Source: Sphaerochaeta associata
GTDB lineage: Bacteria; Spirochaetota; Spirochaetia; Sphaerochaetales; Sphaerochaetaceae
Length of the DNA: 64,000 bases
NCBI RefSeq assembly: GCF_022869165.1
Contig: NZ_CP094929.1
Span: 372,001 to 436,000 of the forward strand
Reading direction: 5' to 3'
Part shown: positions 26,256-34,760 of the stretch, piece by piece
How positions within the stretch are numbered: the first letter of the stretch is position 1
Layout of the letters: the number at the start of each line of letters is the position of its first letter
Position numbers and translations under genes: made by a program
The notes under the pieces: generated by a model
Seen by the model: only the letters and a program-made list of their open reading frames with translations
The model's database searches: none
What the model was told of the DNA's origin: nothing

Positions 26256-26284
26256 TTGACGTAAACAGAAATAGCGAATATCAT
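26256..26284 (+). promoter_or_regulatory. Sigma70-type promoter of the DUF4143 ATPase gene
   Basis: TTGACG (26256-26261), a 17-bp spacer and TATCAT (26279-26284) precede the ATPase gene. The decamer AAATATGTTA occurs twice just downstream (26285 and 26318) and may be a regulator site. Confidence 0.55.
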
Positions 26285-26346
26285 GAAATATGTTAATTAG
26301 TAATAGCAAATATAATAAAATATGTTACCATATGGAAGTTAGGACG

Positions 26347-27519
26347 ATGAGAGATAAAGCGTATGTCAAACGGATTCTGCAGATAAGAGAGAAACTGGAA
26401 CGAAAATCACAGTTTCTGCTGGGACCAAGGATGACAGGAAAGACTACCTACATTCGTCATGAATTGCAGGATATGGTGACATTAAGTTGGAACCTATTGG
26501 ATGGAAGACTTCGCATGAGAGCCTTAGCTGATCCTGGATTGCTCAAGGAAGAGATTGAAGCACGGGATTTGCGTGACTGTCTTGTCGTGATTGATGAAAT
26601 CCAGAAGGTCCCACAATTATTGGAAGAAATTCATCTTCTCATAGAGGACCGGAATCTTACATTCCTATTGACTGGTTCCAGTGCAAGGAAACTGCGCTCA
26701 GCTGGGGTGAATCTTTTGGGAGGAAGAGCGGGGTCGATTACCATGCATCCTTTCGTCTTTCCAGAAATTCAAAATGATGGTATTCGGTTGGAAAGAATAT
26801 TCAAGTCAGGATTACTCCCTTCAGCCTATTGTTCTGACGACCCTGAACAAGAGTTGAGTGACTATATTTCATTATATCTCAATGAGGAAATTCATGCTGA
26901 AGGGGTAACAAGGAAAATTCCTGAATTTACACGGTTCCTTGAAGTTGCTGCAGTGTCAAATGCAGAAATCCTCAATTTTACCAATATTGCCAACGATGTC
27001 GGGGTATCCAGGCAAACTGTCGCAGGTTGGTACCAAATATTGGTTGATACGCTCATCGGGTACGAGCTTGCAGCCTTTACCAAGGCATCCAAGCGAAAAA
27101 CGTTCGGACTCCCGAAGTTTTACTTCTTTGATCTTGGTGTTGCAAGACTGCTGCAAAACTCACCGGTTCCTGCTGAATCCCAAAGTGAATATGGGAGAAT
27201 GTTTGAACACTACTTGTTTATGGAACTACGTGCCTACCTCGACTATTGCCAAAGAAAGGAAGTGCTGAGTTACTGGAGGACAACCAGTGGATTCGAAGTG
27301 GATTTCGTTCTTGGTGATTCTGTGGCTATAGAGGTGAAAACGACGAGAAAAGCTGACTCAAGAGATTATCGGGGCTTGAGAGCTCTCATGGATGAAGGCA
27401 TCTGTAAACGGTACATCTTGGTCTGTAATGAAGATCGACCTAGAAAACAGGATAACGGTATTGAGATTATGCCTTGGAGGTATTTCCTCGAGCTTCTTTG
27501 GAACAATAAGATTATGTAA
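26347..27519 (+). CDS. AAA ATPase with C-terminal DUF4143 / nuclease-like domain
   Basis: The 390-residue protein (start ATG 26347; ATG 26332 is an alternative) has Walker A GPRMTGKTT at residues 26-34 and Walker B LVVIDEIQKVP near 94-104. The sensor LLTGSSARKL follows. A winged helix (FTNIANDVGVSRQTVAGWYQIL) comes next, then a DUF4143 region ending in FEVDFVLGDSVAIEVKTTRK, the D ... E-x-K pattern of a restriction-like nuclease. These AAA_14/DUF4143 proteins are numerous in some bacteria, often in mobile or variable regions, with no settled function. A 71-bp decayed copy of the preceding gene's 3' end begins 10 bp after its stop, repeating the arrangement seen at the ATPase of 135-1532. Confidence 0.85.
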   Translation: MRDKAYVKRILQIREKLERKSQFLLGPRMTGKTTYIRHELQDMVTLSWNLLDGRLRMRALADPGLLKEEIEARDLRDCLVVIDEIQKVPQLLEEIHLLIEDRNLTFLLTGSSARKLRSAGVNLLGGRAGSITMHPFVFPEIQNDGIRLERIFKSGLLPSAYCSDDPEQELSDYISLYLNEEIHAEGVTRKIPEFTRFLEVAAVSNAEILNFTNIANDVGVSRQTVAGWYQILVDTLIGYELAAFTKASKRKTFGLPKFYFFDLGVARLLQNSPVPAESQSEYGRMFEHYLFMELRAYLDYCQRKEVLSYWRTTSGFEVDFVLGDSVAIEVKTTRKADSRDYRGLRALMDEGICKRYILVCNEDRPRKQDNGIEIMPWRYFLELLWNNKIM

Positions 27520-27529
27520 TCGCCAACAC

Positions 27530-27600
27530 TGAAACAGGATGGGTTCGAGGTGCTCTAGTATAAGGACTTGGGTCGTTACAAGCGAAGCATTAGTCCTTCT
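27530..27600 (+). pseudogene. Decayed second copy of the 3' end of the unknown 375-residue gene
   Basis: In frame it reads LKQDGFEVL-stop-YKDLGRYKRSISPS, against AKQDVFEVLHYKDLGRYKRRITPF in the intact gene (26084-26155). By hand count about 82% of 68 bp match. The His codon of the intact gene has become TAG, and the frame ends shortly after. It lies directly behind the ATPase gene, so that gene is framed by direct copies of its neighbour's 3' end. Confidence 0.75.
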
Positions 27601-27742
27601 ACCTAACGAATCTCATAATATACGTTAGGTAGTGCTTGCGATTCTCAGGTTCTTTACTTCCCGTTCTTCTTCTAATTACCCAGGTGTACTGTTGTCTCGA
27701 CAGTATTGTCGTCGTATGCTCACCTATGAGAGGAAAAATACG

Positions 27743-28233
27743 GATGAGCCATTGTAAGCATTGCGATGCATCTGCAACACAATGTATCAAACTCAGATCG
27801 ACAGAGAGCCTAGCCCTCTGCCTTGATTGTTATAACAGCTGGTATTGTGAAAAAGCTGGCTTTCTTTGGGAGAGTGCAATACCGGGCCTATGCGGGAAGA
27901 GCGGATAATCCAGAATCTTTCCTGTTTAACGGACCTTTTACCATGAGTGGTAAAGAGGCTGTAAAGCAGCTGTCTTCCATCATCGCAGAGCATACGGATC
28001 CACGACAGAAGGATGATGTACTTGTCCTGGAACCTGGTTTTATCAGTGTTGTTTCTTCGAGGAATGGGTATGACTACGAAGACTTCGTCGTACATGGAAA
28101 ACGGTATACAGGAGAACCATTCATCAAGCACCCGAGCATGTACATGGAGACAAATTTCAGATATGTCCTTGATTCACGAGTGCCTTCACCTGATTGCAAA
28201 TGGATCATGTATGAAGAGGATATTTTTCAATGA
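27743..28233 (+). pseudogene. Zinc-ribbon protein relic (internal deletion plus frameshift)
   Basis: The first part, from ATG 27743, reads MSHCKHCD ... LALCLDCYNSWYCEKAGF. It is a two-pair cysteine zinc ribbon like the N-terminus of the intact paralogue at 29589-30158 (YTCQDCG ... HYCLDCFNVYLCKRMG). The homology then jumps to another frame: LFNGPFTMSGKEAV ... VHGKRY ... SRVPSPDCKW, matching LGPFTMNGKEAM ... IDGKRY ... PRIPEPGSKW. About 25-30 residues between the two parts are missing and the frame changes near 27850-27900. The TGA overlaps the next ATG by ATGA, so it may still act as a translated leader for the following gene. Confidence 0.7.
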
Positions 28234-29525
28234 ATAGAATGGCTGAGCCTGATATGAGAGAAGCCCTCAAGCCTCTGCTTCGAGGTCGGGACAAGGATGC
28301 ACTGGTTGATTTCTTACTGAATTCGGCTATGTACGATTCTTCATTGGCAAAGCATATCCTTATTGCATTTTCCGACGATGTGCAATCCTTGCTCCATCAT
28401 TGGGGCTCTGGGTTGGGTACAGCGGTTTCCCAGTTAACACAAAATTCCTTTGGGGAAGTCTGCCTTGCCGAGCAAGGTGAGAACGTCATAGAAGAGTGCC
28501 TTTCTGAGATTGATTTTGCTATTCACTACAAGCGTCTTCTGTATGCTGTCGATCTGCTTAAGGTCCTCGAAGAGGCGACGCAAACGCTTGAAGGTATCGA
28601 GTGGAATGCAGGAGAAGTCCGCAACCGTATGGAAGCCCTGGCCGACGCTATTGGTACTGTTGAGATTGAGGATGAAGAACGTCTGCAACTTGTGCAATAC
28701 CTGTGGGAAGACCGTCGGGATTGGGAACTCGGTTTGCATGTGCTGGTGGGACTGATCAAAGGCGATGAAGAGATTGAGTGCGTGCGCAAAGCAGTTGAGG
28801 AGGATGATTCCCTATCGGTATTTTGGATATCCCTTTTACTGCGTTTTGCACTGTATGAAGAACTGGATGTCTTCCTTTCGAGCCCCGAGTGTCAGGCTTG
28901 CTGGTACACGATTGCTATTGAGGATGCACTCAAAGCAGGCTCTTATGTTCGCGTGATTACCCTTTCACAGCGAGCTCTGGAAAGGTTTTCGCGAATTACG
29001 TTGTGGGATACATACCTCTACGATGCTTCGATCAAGGCAGGTAGGGATGACATTACTCGAGAACTTGCTTTCAGATATGCTGCGCAAGGTTCCTTCAGCC
29101 ATATTGAGATGCTGAAAAAATTGACTGAAGCCGAACATTGGGATGCCGTAGTACAACAGCTCATGGAAGTGTTGGAGAAGAACTCTCAGGCAACCAATAC
29201 GTATGCACGATTTTTATGTCAGGAAGGCAAAACCGAACGTCTCATGGCTTTGGTGCGGGATAAGCCTTTCCTGTTCGATGACTATTACGATCACTTGCTT
29301 CCTCGCTATACGGCAGAGCTCAAGATGCATATGACAGAATATTGCAAGACAATGATTTCCCATGATGGTGACAGGACCCAATGCAAGGTTCTTGTTCAGA
29401 AATTGCTTTTGCTTAAAGACTTGGGCTGGGAAGACGAGGTTCAATCGCTGCGAGGGTACTTTCTTGGGAAGTATCCTGCCAAACGGATGTTGAAACAGGA
29501 ATTGCAGCAAGCCAGGTTGTTGTAA
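28230..29525 (+). CDS. Helical-repeat protein of unknown function
   Basis: The 431-residue protein appears almost wholly alpha-helical, with repeated ~35-residue helix pairs from about residue 100 on (for example LLYAVDLLKVLEEA, AGSYVRVITLSQRALERF, EHWDAVVQQLMEVLEK). This resembles a TPR/HEAT-like scaffold, and loosely the C-terminal helical region of SWIM zinc-finger proteins. No enzyme motif was seen. It starts within the ATGA shared with the zinc-ribbon relic, and the intact zinc-ribbon paralogue follows 63 bp later. The three probably descend from one zinc-ribbon/helical-repeat operon with a duplicated zinc-ribbon gene. A scaffolding or protein-binding role is inferred only from the fold. 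Confidence 0.6.
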   Translation: MNRMAEPDMREALKPLLRGRDKDALVDFLLNSAMYDSSLAKHILIAFSDDVQSLLHHWGSGLGTAVSQLTQNSFGEVCLAEQGENVIEECLSEIDFAIHYKRLLYAVDLLKVLEEATQTLEGIEWNAGEVRNRMEALADAIGTVEIEDEERLQLVQYLWEDRRDWELGLHVLVGLIKGDEEIECVRKAVEEDDSLSVFWISLLLRFALYEELDVFLSSPECQACWYTIAIEDALKAGSYVRVITLSQRALERFSRITLWDTYLYDASIKAGRDDITRELAFRYAAQGSFSHIEMLKKLTEAEHWDAVVQQLMEVLEKNSQATNTYARFLCQEGKTERLMALVRDKPFLFDDYYDHLLPRYTAELKMHMTEYCKTMISHDGDRTQCKVLVQKLLLLKDLGWEDEVQSLRGYFLGKYPAKRMLKQELQQARLL

Positions 29526-29588
29526 TTCCGTACTTGCTTTCTCTGATTCCGCCATCTATGCTGGTCAATAGCAAGGGAGGATGAACGT

Positions 29589-30158
29589 ATGTACACATGT
29601 CAGGATTGCGGGATAGAGGCAAATCATCATATTTCGATGGAGAAGGGTGGTGTTGCCCATTATTGCTTGGATTGTTTCAATGTCTACCTGTGTAAGCGAA
29701 TGGGATTGGATATTGCTTTATATGATCATCCCAAGACGATTTCAGTGGAAGGCCAGCGTTTCCGGGTGATGAAGGAAGTGCTTGACAACGGGGTTGCATA
29801 TTACGCTTATAAGGGCAAGCCGACCGCCCTCTCTTCCGTTTCCTATCTAGGGCCATTTACCATGAACGGAAAAGAAGCCATGGAAGAACTGAAGTATCGA
29901 ATTGTTGCATTTCTAAAGCATGATACCTTGCAAGAGGATGAGCTGAGTGAAATAGGAGTCATAGGTATCGTCGATGATCCCGATGCTTGGGATGAAATTG
30001 CGTTTATCATCGATGGAAAGCGGTATAGCTCAGAAGACATGATGGATTTCTTCAGCTCTGTGCGAGGTGTAAATATGATGTACATCATGCAACCGCGCAT
30101 CCCCGAGCCAGGAAGCAAATGGGCTGCGCCTGAATCAATCCTGCCTAAAAAGGAATAA
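29589..30158 (+). CDS. Zinc-ribbon protein of unknown function (intact paralogue)
   Basis: The 189-residue protein starts with a CxxC ... CxxC ribbon (YTCQDCG at residues 2-8 and HYCLDCFNVYLC about 25-36). A compact beta-rich domain follows, with YAYKGKPTALSSVSYLGPFTMNGKEAMEELKYRI and IAFIIDGKRYS (bases 29803-30027). GGGAGGA precedes the ATG. It shares gene order with the helical-repeat gene upstream and with a decayed copy of itself at 27743-28233. Its role is unknown; the ribbon suggests binding of nucleic acid or protein. Confidence 0.65.
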   Translation: MYTCQDCGIEANHHISMEKGGVAHYCLDCFNVYLCKRMGLDIALYDHPKTISVEGQRFRVMKEVLDNGVAYYAYKGKPTALSSVSYLGPFTMNGKEAMEELKYRIVAFLKHDTLQEDELSEIGVIGIVDDPDAWDEIAFIIDGKRYSSEDMMDFFSSVRGVNMMYIMQPRIPEPGSKWAAPESILPKKE

Positions 30159-30185
30159 GGTGGCAATCTTGGTGCAGCGGCTTTT

Positions 30186-30317
30186 ATGCTTGCAATCTTT
30201 TCATCCTTGAAGGTATCAGCGCCATAACTGCTTGTTTCTCATGTCTGGTGCAATACCTTTAAGGTAGGGGTGCTCAGGATTCTTCCTTCTGCTCAATAGG
30301 GCCCGGTACCGCCTGGC
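30186..30317 (-). pseudogene. Relic of a hipBA-type locus end (copy of 40971-41102)
   Basis: About 88% of 132 bp match the region 40971-41102 by hand count, including 48 identical bases in a row. Read on the minus strand it has the hipB tail VPGPIEQKEES-stop (VPGPIEQKDET-stop in the intact copy). An open piece follows, QAVMALIPSRMKRLQA-stop (QAFEALIKSRMRRLQA-stop at 41 kb). Differences in that piece are partly synonymous (TTG/CTG, ATT/ATA, CGA/AGG, TAG/TAA), so it descends from real coding sequence. Its form, with PDMRNK just before in another frame, fits the last helix of a HipA. The helix-turn-helix part is absent. The rest of 30159-30631 holds only unassigned open frames and the hairpin at 30548. 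Confidence 0.65.
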
Positions 30318-30547
30318 GTATTCCATACTCAAGCATACGGTGCATCGAAAGGCACAAACAGCATGCAGTTACTGATGGATCAAGCAGGAATTCTTCTGTA
30401 GCTATACAATAAATACCCAGTTTATCATACCAAGTGATGATGTCTTGTTTCACAGACATACGCATGCTCAAGACCCACACCCTGAATCTGGACACCACCT
30501 TCATGCAGAATTAGGATGCCTTCGAAGGGTTCCAGTTCATCAACCAC

Positions 30548-30585
30548 CTTGCCCTTCAGTCGCTGTACGCTAGCTGAAGGGCAAG
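30548..30585 (-). terminator. 12-bp hairpin behind the PHP/BMP operon
   Basis: CTTGCCCTTCAG (30548-30559) pairs perfectly with CTGAAGGGCAAG (30574-30585), with a 14-nt loop. It lies 46 bp downstream of the last gene of the minus-strand operon. No T-run follows. Confidence 0.6.
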
Positions 30586-30631
30586 ATTAACGGGAGGTTG
30601 AGGTACCTGAGTTTTGAATGTTACATTTTAA

Positions 30632-32821
30632 TCATTCAACCCATACCGGACTCGACCAGCCTTGGTGTTCATCCTGTTGGGTGATTCTCAGGTAATACCA
30701 ACAATTCTCCTCTTGCTTCGTATCCATGAAGGTCCCGTGGTATTCCTCTTGGTTTGTTTCGTGGGAGAATACTACGTGATTGTTTTTCAGTAGTTCAACG
30801 GTCAGAGAGGTGGTTCCTGCAACTGCAAAATCAAGAGTATATGATTCTCCGGCTTTCTTGTGGATGATGCTTCCCATCGGCTTACCGTCGACCTTCAGGT
30901 CGATAAGCAATCTAGCCCCTGTAGTGGCCCAGGTAGCACGGTCGTACAAGGCTTTGAACACTCCGCTGCGGTTGAGCGTCGGAAGGACCATGCCAAGAAT
31001 TCCGCCTTCAATGCCATGCTCGAGCTGGTGGGAGTCGCTGCCGGCGGTGAAGCCCATGTGGTAGCCCAGTGCAAGTGCATCCTGCACACTGCAGTCGGTA
31101 AGCTGTGGGTTGTTCTTGGTATAGATTGAGTGGTTACCATAGAATTCAAACGGAGCATGTCGTGAATAGATTTCCACCTGACGTTGTACTTGCTCGTCAT
31201 GGAAAGCCCAATCGGTTGCGGCGCTGACCATCGTCCATGTCGCCGCAGGGTGGTGGGGGAATGCCATGGCCTTATACTGCTTCACTTTGCTGAACAACCT
31301 GTCAGGCGTCATCCCATCCTCATCCCCGCTGCGCAGTACCTCCCCTTCATCACCGGGGTAATAGACATTCTTGTGTCCAAAGTCGTAACGATACTCATTC
31401 GGCGTCCATTCATAGGAAAGCAGTGTGGCAAGCTCTCCTTCCTTGTTGTGCAAACGGGCGGTGGTCCGAATCCATTCCCATTCACCGGGGGACATCCAAT
31501 CTGGATAGCAGTCATGGTCGGTAAGAGCTGTGAAATCCAAATCGGCTCCTGCTTTTGCATAATGGAAGTATTGGTCGATCTCCCCCATTCCATCACTGAT
31601 CCCGCTTTGGCCATGGATATCGCCAAAATAGGGACGGCTTTCTGTATGTTGCGTCTGATTCAACCAGCGCTCGACAGCATCGTGTGAAGGGGAGGGGAAT
31701 GCCTTCGGAGTCGGAATCGGCAGTGTAAATTGCACCTGCCGAAGCTCGGCGTCACGGTTTGCGGCACAATGGAACTGTTCACGCGGCATTGAAGAGTGAT
31801 AAAGCTGAGCATTCCGGACCTGTTGATGCCCGTTCTTCAAGGCAAACTGCCATACCAAGTCAATGGAATCCTTGTTCACTGCAAGATGGGGATGCACGGC
31901 ACAGTTGGTGTCGTCCAAGGACATGACCACCGGGTCGGACCAGCTCTTATTGTCATCAGTAAGACGCACATGGATGTTATTCTTTCCCCATGTATACGCA
32001 AAAGCCGCTATCCTTCCATCGGAAGCAAGACTGATATTTTGGTACCAATCCATGGCTCCGGCCAGCTGGATGGGGTGCTCAACGGTGAGCGCGCCCTGAT
32101 GCACTGTTGCATAGGCGCTCTTGAAGGAGAAGCTTGCTCCCTTGCCGATATCGTACCAACCGACCAGTACTCCATTCTGGAGGGGAACCACTATCGGGCT
32201 TGCCGCCCAACGCCCATCTGCGTTGTTGACTTGTACTTCCCCCCCATCCATTGACTTCAGGATGATGTCGTATGAAGAGCCGTTGAAGCGATCATAGGCC
32301 AGAATGAAGGCTCCATTAGGGCCTGTCGTGATGGATGGCCTGTAAGCCTTTGTCGACACAGAGAGCTGTCTCGGGTTTGAAAGTGTATTATTTGTCAGAA
32401 TCCTCCCAAAAATCCTACTCTCATCCTTGTTTTGGCTTGTATAGGCAATCATGAGCTGAGAATCTGAAACACACAGTGCTGGATAGAACTCCGCTTCACC
32501 TGTGCTGATTACGTATGTGTTCTTGATCATCATCGATTCAACCACGGCGAGACTGATCGACCATATTTTGTCTCTGTGCCATGCATACGCAATATAAAGC
32601 GTTCCTTGGTGTTCAACCATTGTACCCTTCAGGGCCTGGGCGTTCAAAGGTGAAAGCACAAGGTGGTTTTCAAGACCGGCTTCAGAGAGCTTTGCAAGTA
32701 CAATTACATCAGAAGAGCCTTGCATTTTAGTGTAGACCACATAAGCGGAACCATCGTCGAGATAGACGGCAGATGGATATTGGCAGTGCTCCTTGGAAAT
32801 TTCGGTAAGCGCTTGATGCAT
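30632..32821 (-). CDS. Beta-propeller/PHP-type metal-dependent hydrolase (DUF3604-like)
   Basis: The 729-residue protein has two parts. Residues 1-340 contain repeated blades with x-x-G-x-x-x-V-x-Y strands (YVVYTKMQGSSD, LYIAYAWHRDK, LMIAYTSQNKDES), a beta-propeller without a signal peptide. Residues about 395-640 have PHP/DUF3604 metal ligands: YFGDIHGQSG, ALTDHDCYPDWMS, AFPHHPA, and FTAGSDSHQLEHG. A C-terminal beta domain follows. PHP enzymes hydrolyse phosphoesters with two or three metal ions. It is the last gene of an operon with a BMP/nucleoside-type importer, three bases after a permease gene, with AGGAGGA eight bases before its ATG. It probably acts in the cytoplasm on the imported compound. 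Confidence 0.75.
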   Translation of the reverse strand: MHQALTEISKEHCQYPSAVYLDDGSAYVVYTKMQGSSDVIVLAKLSEAGLENHLVLSPLNAQALKGTMVEHQGTLYIAYAWHRDKIWSISLAVVESMMIKNTYVISTGEAEFYPALCVSDSQLMIAYTSQNKDESRIFGRILTNNTLSNPRQLSVSTKAYRPSITTGPNGAFILAYDRFNGSSYDIILKSMDGGEVQVNNADGRWAASPIVVPLQNGVLVGWYDIGKGASFSFKSAYATVHQGALTVEHPIQLAGAMDWYQNISLASDGRIAAFAYTWGKNNIHVRLTDDNKSWSDPVVMSLDDTNCAVHPHLAVNKDSIDLVWQFALKNGHQQVRNAQLYHSSMPREQFHCAANRDAELRQVQFTLPIPTPKAFPSPSHDAVERWLNQTQHTESRPYFGDIHGQSGISDGMGEIDQYFHYAKAGADLDFTALTDHDCYPDWMSPGEWEWIRTTARLHNKEGELATLLSYEWTPNEYRYDFGHKNVYYPGDEGEVLRSGDEDGMTPDRLFSKVKQYKAMAFPHHPAATWTMVSAATDWAFHDEQVQRQVEIYSRHAPFEFYGNHSIYTKNNPQLTDCSVQDALALGYHMGFTAGSDSHQLEHGIEGGILGMVLPTLNRSGVFKALYDRATWATTGARLLIDLKVDGKPMGSIIHKKAGESYTLDFAVAGTTSLTVELLKNNHVVFSHETNQEEYHGTFMDTKQEENCWYYLRITQQDEHQGWSSPVWVE

Positions 32822-32824
32822 AGA

Positions 32825-33703
32825 TCAATCCTCCTCGCTTTTTCCCACTCCTGCTGGTGGGGTGATGTGCTTGACTCCGAAGGCCAAGACAAACAGGGTG
32901 ACAACATACGGCAGTGACTGTACCAGCTGGGGTGGAACCCCCTTTCCTTGGAAGACGATCTGTACTGCATCGCTGAAGCCGAAGATGCCCGCACACCAGA
33001 TTGTATTGAATGGATTGTAACGGGCCAGTATGTTGATGACGACTGCGATATATCCGCGGCCTGCGGTCATATCACGGACGAACATATTCAGGTGATCAAG
33101 GGAGAGATACGTACCACCAAGACCGGCAAGGGCGCCGCAAATGAGCGTCCCGGCATACTTGTACCCATGCACCCTCAGTCCCATCGATGCTGCTGCCTTG
33201 GGGTTTTCTCCTACCATGCGCAGGCGTAGACCGAATTTAGTCCTGAAAAGCAGGAATGCCGAGATTGCCACCAGTATTAAGGATATAAGAAACAGGGGTG
33301 AGAATGGCGCTGCGTACTCCAAGGAAGGAACCTGGGGGCTGCTGCCACGGTTCTTCCAGACCAGTTGCATCAACAAGGTTGTGGTTGCCAAAGCGAGCAG
33401 GTTCAAGCCGATGCCGCTGATGACTTGGTTGACCCGATAGCGGATGCACAGCACACCGTGCAACAGGCCGAGCAGCATGCCTCCCAGTATTCCGCAGACT
33501 ATGCCTATCAATGGGCTTTGCGAAAGGTATGATCCGAGAACCGCACAGAAGGCTCCTGTCATCATCATGCTTTCCAATCCCAAGGCCATAATGCCCGCCC
33601 GAACAGAGAACACTCCTCCCAATGCGGCCAAAATAAGCGGCGTTGACATGCTGATTGTAGAAAGCAGCACGGATGGAATGAGATGAGTTAGGATATCAAC
33701 CAT
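32825..33703 (-). CDS. ABC transporter permease (nucleoside/BMP type, YufQ-like)
   Basis: The 292-residue protein has eight to ten hydrophobic helices and the conserved loop MVGENPKAAASMGLRVHGYKYAGTLICGALAGLGGTYLSL (bases 33090-33210), typical of branched-chain/nucleoside permeases of the BPD_transp_2 family. It overlaps the upstream permease gene by 8 bp. It pairs with that permease, with the double-ABC ATPase and with the BMP-family binding protein. Confidence 0.88.
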   Translation of the reverse strand: MVDILTHLIPSVLLSTISMSTPLILAALGGVFSVRAGIMALGLESMMMTGAFCAVLGSYLSQSPLIGIVCGILGGMLLGLLHGVLCIRYRVNQVISGIGLNLLALATTTLLMQLVWKNRGSSPQVPSLEYAAPFSPLFLISLILVAISAFLLFRTKFGLRLRMVGENPKAAASMGLRVHGYKYAGTLICGALAGLGGTYLSLDHLNMFVRDMTAGRGYIAVVINILARYNPFNTIWCAGIFGFSDAVQIVFQGKGVPPQLVQSLPYVVTLFVLAFGVKHITPPAGVGKSEED

Positions 33704-34760
33704 GACGCTTCCTCCTATGTGGTGTGAGTTCTCTTACCAGTGCCGGTGCAGAAACAAAAATGATGACAAGGCCTTGGATGACATTGATGAAATCGGTTGG
33801 GATTCGGGTGGTGCGATTAAGCACCATGCTTCCTGCGTTCAAAGCCCCGAAGATGATGGAAGCAAGAATGACCCCCAAGGGATGGTCTGCGGCCAAGGCT
33901 GCAACCGAGATGCCATTGAAGCCGTAACCAGGTGAAAAACCGACTATGAAGCGCTTATCCACACCCAGTACATGCATGGCACCGGCCAATCCTCCAACCG
34001 CTCCGCTGAGCATCATGCTGATTACTACTACTCTTGAGATGTTGATTCCTGCAGTCTGTGCAGCGAGGCGATTGTAACCGACGCTTCGGATTTCATATCC
34101 AAGGATTGACTTTTCCATAATTAAATAGATGAGTAAACACACCAACATTGCAAGGAAGAAAGCCATGGTCAACTGATAACCTGGGAATATGCGGCTCAAT
34201 TCTGCGGTCTGCTGAATGCGGTTCGTCTGGGCAGTCGGCCCGTCGGCTTTCAGCGGATAATTGCCCAGGTAGCTCGTAATGTTGATGGCAATCGTATTGA
34301 GGACAATGGTGGCGATAACCTCGTTGGATCCAAATTTTACCTTAAGGAAACCTACGAATCCGGCCAGCAAGGCTCCTGCTGCCGCACCGATGACAATCGC
34401 CAGGGGGAGATGCACAAAGAGTGGGAGTGGAAGCGGCATGGCCCCAATCCAGGCTGCGGCAATCGCACCCATGTACATCTGCCCTTCAACACCGATATTG
34501 ATCAGGCTTGCTTTCTTGGCTATGGCAAAGGCAAGTCCTGTAAACATCAGGGGAGTGGCTTGCACCAACGTCTGACTTACAGCCCTGAGACTGCCGAATG
34601 CCCCTTGGAAAATTGCTGCAAAGGCTTGCATAGGATTGAATCGGCACAGAGCCATGACAATCGCGCTGACAAGGATGGCCAAAACCAATGCACCAAATGA
34701 GAGGGAGAGCGAGTGCAAGGCCTTCTGGCTTTTATTCTGAGCTTCAATGCTGATCATCAT
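33696..34760 (-). CDS. ABC transporter permease (nucleoside/BMP type, YufP-like)
   Basis: The 354-residue protein belongs to the BPD_transp_2 family, with the motif SLINIGVEGQMYMGAIAAAWIG (bases 34452-34517) and the loop SVGYNRLAAQTAGINISR. It is longer than its partner at the N-terminus. AAGGGAG precedes its ATG, which lies inside the last codons of the ATPase gene. In Bacillus subtilis and streptococci, related YufOPQ/NupABC systems import nucleosides; purine or related compounds are the likely class here. Confidence 0.88.
   Translation of the reverse strand: MMISIEAQNKSQKALHSLSLSFGALVLAILVSAIVMALCRFNPMQAFAAIFQGAFGSLRAVSQTLVQATPLMFTGLAFAIAKKASLINIGVEGQMYMGAIAAAWIGAMPLPLPLFVHLPLAIVIGAAAGALLAGFVGFLKVKFGSNEVIATIVLNTIAINITSYLGNYPLKADGPTAQTNRIQQTAELSRIFPGYQLTMAFFLAMLVCLLIYLIMEKSILGYEIRSVGYNRLAAQTAGINISRVVVISMMLSGAVGGLAGAMHVLGVDKRFIVGFSPGYGFNGISVAALAADHPLGVILASIIFGALNAGSMVLNRTTRIPTDFINVIQGLVIIFVSAPALVRELTPHRRKRHG

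Noticed and set aside
30274-30504. 76-codon minus-strand frame as a gene (ending VPGPIEQKEES)
   Set aside because: Only the last dozen residues are hipB-like; the rest has no helix-turn-helix and no ribosome site, so it is treated as a relic plus chance frame.
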